This document shows, one piece after another, positions 37,325-44,935 of a stretch of DNA of 64,000 nucleotides. Below the pieces are notes generated by a model. That model searched no databases and had not been told where the DNA came from. It saw only the letters and a program-made list of their open reading frames with translations. Source of the DNA: JABWBJ01 sp035646395. GTDB lineage: Bacteria; Gemmatimonadota; Gemmatimonadetes; Gemmatimonadales; Gemmatimonadaceae. The position numbers and the translations under genes were made by a program. The stretch is taken from contig DASRPK010000120.1 in NCBI GenBank assembly GCA_035646395.1, forward strand, positions 42,584 to 106,583, written 5' to 3'. Positions within the stretch are counted from its first letter, which is position 1; every line of letters starts with the position of its first letter.

Positions 37325-38623
37325 TCAGGCGTAGATCCCGCGGAGCTTCTGCACCTCGGCGACGCGCCCGATACCGAGCATGTACGCTGCAGTGCGCATC
37401 GACACGTTCTGCTGCTGTGAGATCTTCAGCACTTGCGAGAAGCTGCGCTGCATAGTCTCTGTCAACCGTTCCTTTACCAGCGCCTCACTCCAGCCATAAC
37501 CGCTGCGATTCTGCACCCACTCGAAGTAACTCACTGTCACTCCGCCTGCATTGGCCAGGATGTCCGGAATCACGAAGACGCCGTTCGACTCGAGCACCGC
37601 GTCGGCCTCGGCGGTGGTCGGGCCGTTCGCTCCCTCGCTCACGATCCTGGCGCGAACGCTGGCAGCGTTGCGCGATGTTATCACGCTCTCGAGCGCTGCC
37701 GGCACCAGCACATCGACGTCGAGCGCGAGCAGCTCATCATTCGCAATGCGATCGCCCGCGGGGAAGTTCTCGAGCGTGCCATGGCGGCGAACCCAAAGCT
37801 CAGCTTTCGGGATGTCAATGCCGCGTGCATCGTGAATAGCGCCGGTGTAGTCGCTAATTGCAATGACGCGCGCTCCTGCATTTGCGAAAAGCCTTGCTGC
37901 AACCGCGCCCACCTTGCCGAAGCCCTGCACGGCGACAGTCAGGCCCTGGATGGGGAGGCCGAGGTCTTGCAAAGCGCACTCGGTTGCGACGAGTACGCCC
38001 CGACCCGTGGCGTCTCCGCGGCCGAGCGAGCCGCCAAGTGCGACGGGCTTACCCGTCACCACTGCCGATGCGGTATGTCCCACATGCTTCGAATAGGTGT
38101 CGAGAATCCACGCCATCACTTGCTCATTGGTGCCCACGTCCGACGCGGGCACGTCGGAGTCAGGTCCGAGTGTCTCAATGATCGCAGCGGTATAGCGCCG
38201 GGTGACCTTCTCGAGCTCGCGATTAGACAGCATTAGCGGATCGCAGTGCACGCCGCCCTTGGCGCCGCCGAACGGGATGTCCACGACGGCACACTTCCAT
38301 GTCATCCACGAGGCGAGCGCGCGCACCTCATCTGGCGTAACTCCTAAGCTATAGCGGACGCCGCCCTTCCCTGGGCCACGCAGGGTGCTGTGCACCACCC
38401 GATAGCCGGTGAAGACTTCGATGGTGCCGTCGTCCATCTTCACCGGTAGCGCTACAGTCATCTCGCGCTCTGGCTGACGAAGGATACGGTCGATGCCTTT
38501 GTCGAGGTCGAGCGAGGTCGCCGCGCGCTCGTAGCGGGTTAGCATGGCGTGCATCGGATTCGTCTCGAGCGCGAACTCCGCGTCGTCGATTATTTCGTTA
38601 GGTGCAATGAGTGTTGCGGTCAT
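37325..38623 (-). CDS. Glutamate dehydrogenase
   Basis: A 432-residue Glu/Leu/Phe/Val dehydrogenase that links 2-oxoglutarate and ammonia to glutamate. Marks: GPGKGGVRYSLGVTPDEVRALASWMTWKCAVVDIPFGGAKGGV with the active-site lysines, DVPASDVGTNEQVMAWILDTY, the Rossmann loop VQGFGKVGAVAA and the C-terminal AAYMLGIGRVAEVQKLRGIY. The residues after the second strand (ISDYTGAI) favour NAD. Hexameric GDHs of this length are common. It stands between cupins and Cu proteins with its own promoter, probably balancing carbon and nitrogen under the stress state. Confidence 0.94.
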   Translation of the reverse strand: MTATLIAPNEIIDDAEFALETNPMHAMLTRYERAATSLDLDKGIDRILRQPEREMTVALPVKMDDGTIEVFTGYRVVHSTLRGPGKGGVRYSLGVTPDEVRALASWMTWKCAVVDIPFGGAKGGVHCDPLMLSNRELEKVTRRYTAAIIETLGPDSDVPASDVGTNEQVMAWILDTYSKHVGHTASAVVTGKPVALGGSLGRGDATGRGVLVATECALQDLGLPIQGLTVAVQGFGKVGAVAARLFANAGARVIAISDYTGAIHDARGIDIPKAELWVRRHGTLENFPAGDRIANDELLALDVDVLVPAALESVITSRNAASVRARIVSEGANGPTTAEADAVLESNGVFVIPDILANAGGVTVSYFEWVQNRSGYGWSEALVKERLTETMQRSFSQVLKISQQQNVSMRTAAYMLGIGRVAEVQKLRGIYA

Positions 38624-38670
38624 GCGAAATCTCTGGTATTGGGTGCCGAATCGAGTTGCTAGACGTTCTG

Positions 38671-39243
38671 TCAGCGATCCCGCGCAGGTGGGTGTACACG
38701 GCGCTCAGAGAGGATTCGCTTGATGCTGGGGAATGCCGTACGTGCCGCGTCGGGAACCCTGCGCCAGCCGTCGGTTCCTGGCTTGTCCACCCAGTAGTCA
38801 AACGGCTGCGCGCCCGGACCACGTGAGTCTCCTACGACAATCCGGCCCACCATGCCCGCCCCTTCGTGCGGTGTGCAGTAGTAATCATAGACCCCCGGGA
38901 CGTCGAGCCTAACGTCGAAGTACTCACCAGGCTTCACGAGATATCCCGAATCCCAGGGCACGGCTCCCTCCGGAATCCGCAGGGCGTGCTTGTCATTGCG
39001 CGGGTGGTAAGCTGTGGTTGTGTGCACGTTGTCGCGCACGATCCAGCGGGCCGTTGTCCCCGGTTCCACATAAAGCCCGATCGGATCGAACCAGACATGC
39101 GCTCCCATGGTGTCGCTGCGCATCTCGATCACCTCAGGAGCACCGGGGTTACTGAATCGCTTCATGAAAAGCGGCGCGAGCCCAAAGCCGGCGAGCGCGA
39201 GCCCGCCGGCCTTTACAAACTCGCGACGCGACGACGCGATCAC
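38671..39243 (-). CDS. Tat-exported cupredoxin
   Basis: The likely start is GTG 39243, which overlaps the stop of the gene upstream (GTGA) and puts SSRREFVKAGGLALAGFG at the N-terminus, a twin-arginine signal. The 190-residue product is plastocyanin-like: copper ligands His74 or His80 (DNVHTTTAYH), Cys123, His126 and probably Met131 in YYCTPHEGAGMVG. It would shuttle electrons or bind copper outside the cytoplasmic membrane. Coupled to the 39240-39704 protein; a role near the peroxidase and dismutases of this window is plausible. Confidence 0.85.
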   Translation of the reverse strand: MIASSRREFVKAGGLALAGFGLAPLFMKRFSNPGAPEVIEMRSDTMGAHVWFDPIGLYVEPGTTARWIVRDNVHTTTAYHPRNDKHALRIPEGAVPWDSGYLVKPGEYFDVRLDVPGVYDYYCTPHEGAGMVGRIVVGDSRGPGAQPFDYWVDKPGTDGWRRVPDAARTAFPSIKRILSERRVHPPARDR

Positions 39244-39704
39244 TTGACCAGTTGCGCAGCGCGCTGCGGCGACACGTACCACAGGATCACGTGATAATGC
39301 GGTTCCGCCACACCTGGATGGCCGGCGTTGAACATTATGTCGACGTGATTGACACGCTCCTGGGCCACCTTCAGTCCGCTGAATGCTTTATGAGCATTCA
39401 TGTCCTTGAGCGGGATCATGTAGATCGAGCTCACGAGGTTCCCTTGATGGTCGTAGGCCAGAAACGGTCCCGCTGGCAACGTCGCGGGATCGACGTACAG
39501 TGTGCCCAGGCCGGGGACGAAGTCGGGAAGCGGGACCAGACCGCTCACCTTCCGGTACGGGCCTCCAGGCGGCTCGTGCAACGGGGCCAAGGTGGTATCA
39601 CCGGCACGCGCCGCTTCGCGCTGGGCGACGGCGGTATTGGGGGTTGCGACGAGCATGCCCACACTGAGCACACCGGCGAGGACGACAACTGGGATAGCTT
39701 TCAT
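39240..39704 (-). CDS. Exported protein of unknown function (DUF5602-like)
   Basis: ATG 39704 with GGAGCATCGCAC upstream fits better than a start 19 codons earlier. 154 residues with a signal peptide ending AVAQ near residue 28. The mature part has VPGLGTLYVDPATLPAGPFLAYDHQGNLVSSIYMIPLKDM and HPGVAEPHYHVILWYV, a His-rich pattern like that of DUF5602/TTHB210-type proteins. Histidines near 135-140 could bind metal. Translated together with the cupredoxin. Confidence 0.6.
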   Translation of the reverse strand: MKAIPVVVLAGVLSVGMLVATPNTAVAQREAARAGDTTLAPLHEPPGGPYRKVSGLVPLPDFVPGLGTLYVDPATLPAGPFLAYDHQGNLVSSIYMIPLKDMNAHKAFSGLKVAQERVNHVDIMFNAGHPGVAEPHYHVILWYVSPQRAAQLVK

Positions 39705-39786
39705 GTGCGATGCTCCAGGTGTATGTACTGTGCTTCGGGCACATCTTTCGATGAGGAGCATCTTGCCGCCCCGCGCCCTTGGGCGG

Positions 39787-39803
39787 CAATGAAGCGTTAG
39801 TCC
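39787..39803 (-). promoter_or_regulatory. Shared element (17-bp variant) before the DUF5602-like/cupredoxin pair
   Basis: Minus-strand reading GGACTAACGCTTCATTG, 82 bp before the start at 39704. One base shorter than the consensus in the left half; the CGCTTCATTG half is perfect. Confidence 0.45.
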
Positions 39804-39881
39804 TGTAGGGAAGTACGCGCGTTAGCAGCGCACGTCTACTGTAGTGGACCCGTCTTTTCGGCACCCCAAAGAGGTTGCACC

Positions 39882-40544
39882 ATGCTCGAAACTGAGCTGT
39901 TCGCGTTCCTCGAACAGACTGCGGACGCTGCATATACGGTCACGGAGCGCGGCGAGATTTGCTCCTGGAACCGGGCGTCAGAGCGCCTCTTCGGCTACCC
40001 GGCGAGCGAGGTACTCGGCCGACACATCGAGGACGTGTTCGATGCGTTCGACTCGCTAGGCACCGAACCACTCGTTGGAGGAGCCGAAAGCGCAGTGCGC
40101 GACCCGCACACGAGCAGCCGCCGGATTCCGCATTTCGATCTGGATGTGCGCACGCGATCGGGAGCGCGCCTGTGGGTAAACGTCTCCACGATTGTATTCG
40201 ACAACCGTCGGACGGGACGCCGGCTGCTGGTGCGACTGGCACGCGACATCACGCAGAGGCGACTCAACACGGCGTTGCTCACGCGGATGCTGGAGGTCGC
40301 GCGACAGGTTGTGGCAGTTCCGGAGGAAACGTCGCAACAGGTGCCGGTGGAAACACTCACGAAAAACGAGCGCCAGATTTTGCAACTTTTCGCCGAAGGA
40401 AACACCTCGGCGACAATCGCACGTACGCTCGGCATCTCTGCGCAAACGCTGCGGAACCACCTCCACCACATCAACCGCAAGCTTCACACCCGAAGCCGTC
40501 TCGAAGCGGTGACCCACGCGCAACGGCGCGGGCTACTTCGGTAG
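39882..40544 (+). CDS. PAS-LuxR transcriptional regulator (second copy)
   Basis: A 220-residue paralogue of the regulator at 14476-15114, with the same start (ETELFAFLEQTADAAYTVT), PAS core (FGYPASEVLGRHIE, RLWVNVSTIVFDNRRTGRRLLV) and LuxR helix-turn-helix (IARTLGISAQTLRNHLHHINRKL). Recognition helices of the two proteins are nearly the same, so they should bind the same DNA. The PAS loops differ (residues 55-85), which suggests different or differently tuned signals. Confidence 0.88.
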   Translation: MLETELFAFLEQTADAAYTVTERGEICSWNRASERLFGYPASEVLGRHIEDVFDAFDSLGTEPLVGGAESAVRDPHTSSRRIPHFDLDVRTRSGARLWVNVSTIVFDNRRTGRRLLVRLARDITQRRLNTALLTRMLEVARQVVAVPEETSQQVPVETLTKNERQILQLFAEGNTSATIARTLGISAQTLRNHLHHINRKLHTRSRLEAVTHAQRRGLLR

Positions 40545-40647
40545 CCGGCAGGGCACCGACAGCAGGCCGGGCGTGTGCCGGCTCCGCGTTGTCCGATCCA
40601 CCGTCCACCGACCGGAAGGGCGTCGTATGACGAACGTCGTGGACTAT

Positions 40648-40665
40648 GGTACGTATGCTTCATTG
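40648..40665 (+). promoter_or_regulatory. Shared 18-bp element, copy before the membrane protein gene
   Basis: Plus-strand reading GGTACGTATGCTTCATTG, 55 bp before ATG 40721. Confidence 0.6.
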
Positions 40666-40720
40666 GTCGGGAAGGACGGAACCCACAGCTTGCTCCCAGG
40701 CAGTTAACGTGGAGCATCCA

Positions 40721-41239
40721 ATGACCAAGACGCAGGATCGTCGGGCGCGGCCCGCGGAGTCGTTGTTTCAGCCAGCGCTGACGCGATTGAAAGGGTACGC
40801 GCTCTCGGCACACGGAGAGCATGACGGACTGCGCGAGGGCACACGGCTGGGACTTCTCGTCGCTACAATTACCTGGCTCTGGCTCGCGCTGATCGATGCC
40901 GTTTCGGGCGACCCTTTTCACACGGCTGCCGCGTTAGGTGGCATCGTGGCATTTACGGTAGTGCATTATGCGCTCAACGTGGCGTATAGCGTTTCGCTCG
41001 TGTCACTGATTCATGGCGCCGCGCGATATCCAAGCCTCATCCTGGTGGCCCTGATCGGGTTCGCGATGATCGAGATCGGGTTCATCATGCTTACCGCAGC
41101 GCTTTCGTACCTCCTGGGTGGGATCGCGTGGTTGTCGATCTTCGGGGGGAGCGTAATTGGCGCTGCGATCGCATTCCACCTCCTCGCGCGGAGTCATCCA
41201 TTAGGGGTGCTGTTGCGAGAGGCCGAAAACGAACGTTGA
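40721..41239 (+). CDS. Small integral membrane protein
   Basis: ATG 40721 has GTGGAG six bases upstream. 172 residues with a charged cytosolic N-terminus (about 45 residues) and four hydrophobic segments (about 48-66, 72-95, 105-130, 135-158). No family motif was recognised. Placement under the shared 18-bp element suggests it belongs to the stress regulon. Confidence 0.65.
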   Translation: MTKTQDRRARPAESLFQPALTRLKGYALSAHGEHDGLREGTRLGLLVATITWLWLALIDAVSGDPFHTAAALGGIVAFTVVHYALNVAYSVSLVSLIHGAARYPSLILVALIGFAMIEIGFIMLTAALSYLLGGIAWLSIFGGSVIGAAIAFHLLARSHPLGVLLREAENER

Positions 41240-41306
41240 ACAGCGCTGATTCCCTCGGGCTGGCCTCACGGCAGTGTATCAATTTGAGCGAGACGCAAAC
41301 CTGATC

Positions 41307-41703
41307 ATGCCGAATTCATCGACGCAGGACGACAGGCAACCCAGCGCGGTCAATAGATCAATCGCGCAGCTCGAGTCTGACCTCTCGAGAGTGCTCCACA
41401 CAGTTGGCGGCGCATCGGAGCCGCCACCCAGCGGCGGTCGCGTGGCAGCGGCGGTCGGAGCGCTGGCGGCCGCGCTTACACGCATGGTCGCTGGTCTCAC
41501 GACGGGCCGGCCAAAATATGCACCTGTCATCGTCGAAATGAGAATATTGCGCAACGCGCGGCCTGCTTACAGTGCGCGTCAACGTCGTCGCGATCAACGA
41601 GCCGCACGAAGCGCTCCGCCTGACGAGGACAGCAATGGGTTTCGTTGCCGCCGCCTCAGCCGCGGCAGCGCGCGCGGTTGTGGCCGCGGAAGGTACCTGT
41701 TGA
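41307..41703 (+). pseudogene. Decayed formiminotransferase-cyclodeaminase-like gene
   Basis: From ATG 41307 one frame encodes a cyclodeaminase-like N-terminus (LESDLSRVLHTVGG, SGGRVAAAVGALAAALTRM, VAGLTTGRPKYAPVIVEM) to about 41550. The family's long middle is missing, and in another frame from about 41558 a C-terminal piece follows (RGLLTVRVNVVAINEPHEALRLT) ending at TGA 41701. This is best read as an internal deletion of some 300 bp plus a frameshift. A short stable fragment protein cannot be excluded. Confidence 0.55.
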
Positions 41704-41773
41704 TCGGATCGTCAATCGCGGCAAGCGATTCAACAACCAACCTTCACAGGTTGGAAGCATTGTGTGAGGGTTC

Positions 41774-42340
41774 ATGCGCGAACCGGCAAGACCCCCATCG
41801 GCTGAACCCGTCGTACTGACGGTCGGCCATTCGACACGACCACTCGCCGACTTTATTGACCTGGTTAAGGCGCACCTGGTCGTCCGTATCATGGACGTGC
41901 GGACTGTGCCACGATCCCGGCACAACCCGCAATACAACATCGACACCTTGCCGGCCGCACTTCTCGCCGAAGGCATTGGCTATCAGCATGCCGCCGGCCT
42001 CGGAGGTTTTCGAAAGCCAAGCCCCGACTCTTCAAATACGGGTTGGCGGAACGCTTCCTTCCGTGGATACGCCGACTATATGCAAACGCCGGCATTCGTG
42101 GAGCAATTGGTAATGCTCATGGAAACGGCCAAGCGCGAACGCATCGCCGTGATGTGCGCCGAAGCGGTGCCGTGGCGCTGCCATCGCTCGTTGATCGCTG
42201 ATGCGCTGGTCGTTCACGGACTCCACGTCGAGGAGATCACCAGCAAGAACCGTCGGGAAATACACCGGCTTACGCCGTTCGCCCACGTGCAAGGCGTACA
42301 CATCACCTATCCACCCGCTCCAACAGAGCGAGAGAGCTGA
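41774..42340 (+). CDS. DUF488 family protein
   Basis: A 188-residue cytosolic protein. The DUF488 pattern is clear: TVGHSTRPLADFIDLVKAH, DVRTVPRSRHNPQYN, the FRGYADYM block and the Cys-containing CAEAVPWRCHRSLIADAL. The paired Cys and Arg resemble a rhodanese/phosphatase-like loop, but no reaction is known. The ATG at 41774 overlaps the tail of the decayed cyclodeaminase region by none and has GAGGGTTC upstream. Confidence 0.85.
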   Translation: MREPARPPSAEPVVLTVGHSTRPLADFIDLVKAHLVVRIMDVRTVPRSRHNPQYNIDTLPAALLAEGIGYQHAAGLGGFRKPSPDSSNTGWRNASFRGYADYMQTPAFVEQLVMLMETAKRERIAVMCAEAVPWRCHRSLIADALVVHGLHVEEITSKNRREIHRLTPFAHVQGVHITYPPAPTERES

Positions 42341-42374
42341 GTGTGAAGCGCCTGGTACGAGCGTTGTGGGTTAC

Positions 42375-42392
42375 GGTACAGGCGCATCATGG
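42375..42392 (+). promoter_or_regulatory. Shared 18-bp element, copy before the short transcript
   Basis: Plus-strand reading GGTACAGGCGCATCATGG, with two mismatches in the TCATTG half. The bases before it (GTACGAGCGTTGTGGGTTAC) match the upstream part of the copies at 27614 and 40648. Confidence 0.5.
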
Positions 42393-42423
42393 AAAACGTT
42401 TTCGAAAGAGGACATGTTGCAGC

Positions 42424-42639
42424 ATGATCCTCCAGTCAGAATACGCGAGTCAGCGCCGCGCACGCGCCATCGACGCCGCTGTCTACGGACAGCGATCTGA
42501 CGGCGTTATGATGGCAAGCGCCTGGCCGCGGGCGCAGCGCATCGCGGGAGTCAGCAGCACCGAGCGCCAGCGCGGGGCCTCGCTGGCCCGTCTGTTTCGC
42601 ACTACGCAAGTGACCCTGCACTGCAGCGGTCGGGACTAG
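42424..42639 (+). CDS. Possible small basic protein (or non-coding transcript)
   Basis: A 71-codon frame from ATG 42424 (MILQSEYASQRRARAIDAA), Arg-rich, without known motif. An in-frame GTG at 42343 would overlap the promoter element. What supports a real transcript is its frame: the 18-bp element lies 32 bp upstream and a strong terminator 25 bp downstream. The same 310-nt unit could be a small RNA instead; coding evidence is weak. Confidence 0.35.
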   Translation: MILQSEYASQRRARAIDAAVYGQRSDGVMMASAWPRAQRIAGVSSTERQRGASLARLFRTTQVTLHCSGRD

Positions 42640-42664
42640 GGAACTCCTACCGACTGTCGTGCCT

Positions 42665-42705
42665 GCCCCACCTGCGTTCCCGAACGCCGGTGGGGCTTTC
42701 CTTTT
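42665..42705 (+). terminator. Rho-independent terminator
   Basis: Stem GCCCCACC-G-GTTC against GAAC-GCC-GGTGGGGC (42665-42696), then TTTCCTTTT. It ends the short transcript that precedes the DksA-like gene. Confidence 0.8.
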
Positions 42706-42788
42706 CGCGACGCCTGACGAGTCCTCCGCGCATCCGATACGAGTATCTCCCCAGTTGCACGCTCGCCTAACGCCCTCTGGAGCTTCCC

Positions 42789-43130
42789 ATGCCACGAACA
42801 TCTGCATTCTCACCGTCGCAACTCCGTGAACTCCGGACCGAAATGGAACAGGACTTCGCGCGTCTACTTCGTTCCATGGGCAACGAGCAGGCCGCCACGG
42901 AGTCCTGGGTCAATGACGCCTGGAGCGCGGAGTCGCCCTCCGAGCCTGACGAATTGGACGCGGTGCTGCAAGAGCGTGCACACGCTCGTTTTGCTGCGAT
43001 CTCGGCAGCACTCCGGCGAATTGACACCGGCGCGTATGGCGAGTGCGTTCGTTGCGGAAGCCGCATTTCGTTCGATCGACTTGCGGTGATGCCCGAGGCG
43101 ACGCTCTGTATCGCTTGTGGCGGAAACTGA
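42789..43130 (+). CDS. DksA/TraR-type zinc-finger protein
   Basis: A 113-residue protein. The first 75 residues form a helical hairpin; the C-terminus has the C4 zinc finger, Cys86, Cys89, Cys107, Cys110 in GAYGECVRCGSRIS and LCIACGG. DksA-family proteins reach into the RNA polymerase secondary channel and modify (p)ppGpp-type responses. Here the coiled coil tip lacks the paired Asp seen in DksA, so the action may differ. The ATG has GGAGCTTCCC upstream and an iterated-motif copy 16 bp before that. Confidence 0.85.
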   Translation: MPRTSAFSPSQLRELRTEMEQDFARLLRSMGNEQAATESWVNDAWSAESPSEPDELDAVLQERAHARFAAISAALRRIDTGAYGECVRCGSRISFDRLAVMPEATLCIACGGN

Positions 43131-43211
43131 CACCCAAGGCATCCGAGGAATCAAACTCACGCAGACACTGACCGACCCCGCGCAACTGGTCTTCTCACAC
43201 AGGACATGGGA

Positions 43212-43418
43212 ATGAGCGACCAAACTCACGACCGCACACGTCGCGGCTACGGAGTGATAGACCAGGCAGATCTGGTGGATGTGACGTCGTACGACAGTTT
43301 CCCGGCGAGCGATCCACCGTCCTGGATCGCCACGGGAATTGGGTCGCCGCATTCAGAAGATCCAGACGATCGAACGGCGACGCGCGCGCCTCCGCTGCGG
43401 GGGTGCGCGCCGGCTTGA
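43212..43418 (+). CDS. Small soluble protein with FPASDPPSW motif
   Basis: ATG 43212 has AGGA seven bases upstream. About 68 residues. The centre SYDSFPASDPPSW matches a motif found in many tiny proteins of unknown function encoded near stress genes in proteobacteria, acidobacteria and relatives. No structure is implied. The tail is disordered and acidic, then Arg/Ala/Pro-rich. Confidence 0.6.
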   Translation: MSDQTHDRTRRGYGVIDQADLVDVTSYDSFPASDPPSWIATGIGSPHSEDPDDRTATRAPPLRGCAPA

Positions 43419-43477
43419 CCGGGCTGGCTATCGCTATCGCGATTGTAGTCGCGGTTCGGAGACATCGGCAGCAGTGC

Positions 43478-44170
43478 CTAACGTACTTTGAGCGCGACGC
43501 AGCACATCCCGGGTTTCGGATCGAGCCGCGGTTCCACGCCGGGTACGTCCAGGCCAGCGACCACGCCTTCGATCAGCGCCAGGTTCATCCCGCACACCAG
43601 CTGCCGATGCTCGCTGGCCAGATAATGAAAGGGACAGTTGCGCAGGCGGATTTCGCCGCCTTGCTGCTCGGGCTCGTAACCCTGGGCGGACAGGGCGGCC
43701 ATCGCGCCTGCGACGAGACGCTTCTTTCCTGGTCGCGAGCCTGCGCGCGTTCTGGCGTCGCGTCCGATCTCTTCGCCGATCGCGCGCGCCGTCGGCGCCA
43801 GTGATGCGGACGCGTGCGGCGAATTGGCGTCCATCGCCGTCGCCAGGATCCGTCCCGCGAGTTTGTAGCTGCGCTGCGGAAGACTGACCTCGAGCTCTCG
43901 CGCCGACCGGCGATAGAGCTTTGCCGGGCGCCCGGCCCCCGGACCGGTTCGCCCCGACAGTCGGCGAAACGACGTTTCGAGCAAGCCCTCCGCGACCAGG
44001 CGGTCCAGATGGAAGCCTGCCAGCTCTCGGGAGACACCCACGGACTGTGCCGCTTCCTCCCGGCTCACGTCCCGCTGCCGGTACGCGACGTAGAAGTACA
44101 GCGACCGCCGCACTGGTTCCTGCAGCACCGCCAGCCCCGCGATCTGTCGCTCCAACTCCTGGTTTTCCAT
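43478..44170 (-). CDS. HTH regulator with a cysteine-rich C-terminal domain
   Basis: ATG 44170 gives 230 residues. The N-terminal winged helix (about 15-90: SREEAAQSVGVSRELAGFHLDRLVAEGLLE) is ArsR/DeoR-like. The C-terminal part has Cys179 and His182 (NCPFHYLA), Cys193 (VCGMNLAL) and Cys223-Cys224 (GMCCVAL). The same cysteine pattern occurs in SufR-like and related iron-sulphur regulators, so it probably senses iron, oxygen or nitric oxide via a cluster. It is divergent from the 44288 operon and likely controls it. The stop codon sits in an iterated-motif copy (near 43480). Confidence 0.78.
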   Translation of the reverse strand: MENQELERQIAGLAVLQEPVRRSLYFYVAYRQRDVSREEAAQSVGVSRELAGFHLDRLVAEGLLETSFRRLSGRTGPGAGRPAKLYRRSARELEVSLPQRSYKLAGRILATAMDANSPHASASLAPTARAIGEEIGRDARTRAGSRPGKKRLVAGAMAALSAQGYEPEQQGGEIRLRNCPFHYLASEHRQLVCGMNLALIEGVVAGLDVPGVEPRLDPKPGMCCVALKVR

Positions 44171-44209
44171 GCTCACAATCTAAAACAAAGAACCGCTTTT
44201 AAAAAATGC

Positions 44210-44239
44210 TTGACAACGGCGGGTGAGAAACACTATAAC
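44210..44239 (+). promoter_or_regulatory. Sigma-70-like promoter of the 44288 operon
   Basis: TTGACA at 44210-44215 and TATAAC at 44234-44239, 18-bp spacer. It lies in an unusually AT-rich patch between the divergent genes. TCTAAAA (44179) and TTTTTTAGA (ending 44258) flank it and could be regulator half-sites. Confidence 0.7.
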
Positions 44240-44287
44240 TAATCACTACTTTTTTAGACACATCCTTCATTCAGCAAGGGACACACC

Positions 44288-44935
44288 ATGTTCATCACCG
44301 CCGCCGCCCTGGCCATCACCAGCGCCGCTTTTCTCCCACCTGCAGTTCAGCACACACGTCCCGCTCCGCACGATCCGGTCGTGGCGGAGGCGCCACTCGA
44401 TCGAGCGCAATTCCACGACGCGATGCGTGCCCTCTGGGAAGACCATGTCACCTGGACCCGGCTCTACATCGTCAGTGCGGTTGCCGGTCTCCCCGACGCG
44501 CAGGCTGCCGCCGAGCGGCTCCTGCAGAACCAGACCGACATCGGCAACGCGATCAAGCCCTTCTATGGAGAGGCGGCCGGCGACCGGCTGACCGCGCTTC
44601 TCAAGCCGCACATTCTCATCGCGGCGGAGCTCGTAACGGCGGCAAAGGCCGGTAACAACGCTGAGGTGAAAGGCGTGTCAGCGCGATGGTACGCCAACGC
44701 CAACGAGATCGCCGATTTTCTGAACGCGGCAAATCCGAAGAACTGGCCGCAAGCGACGATGCGCGACGAGATGCGCCATCACCTCGACCTGACGCTCGAG
44801 GAGGCGCAGGCGCGACTCCGCGGCGACTGGAAGGCCGACATCGCAGCGTATGAGAAGATCCATCATCACATCCTCGGCATGGCCGATGCGCTCAGCAAGG
44901 GTATCGTGACTCAATTCCCGGAGCGGTTCAACTGA
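44288..44935 (+). CDS. Exported helical protein of unknown function
   Basis: 215 residues with a short signal peptide (cleavage near residue 20). The mature protein is helical, with MRALWEDHVTWTRLYIVSAVAGL, LLQNQTDIGNAIKPFYGEAAGD, ILIAAELVTAAKAGN, WYANANEIADFLNAANPKNWP and HHLDLTLEEAQARLRGDW. The His/Asp pattern (DHVTWTR, KPHI, HHLD, YEKIHHH) suggests a four-helix metal or haem site. The family is widespread in soil bacteria and bacilli; its function is not known to me. First gene of an operon with folE, driven by the AT-rich promoter. Confidence 0.75.
   Translation: MFITAAALAITSAAFLPPAVQHTRPAPHDPVVAEAPLDRAQFHDAMRALWEDHVTWTRLYIVSAVAGLPDAQAAAERLLQNQTDIGNAIKPFYGEAAGDRLTALLKPHILIAAELVTAAKAGNNAEVKGVSARWYANANEIADFLNAANPKNWPQATMRDEMRHHLDLTLEEAQARLRGDWKADIAAYEKIHHHILGMADALSKGIVTQFPERFN

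Noticed and set aside
41307..41819. Intact protein of about 180 residues
   Set aside because: The second half in the first frame is Arg/Ser-rich noise, while the family continues in another frame; read as a pseudogene.
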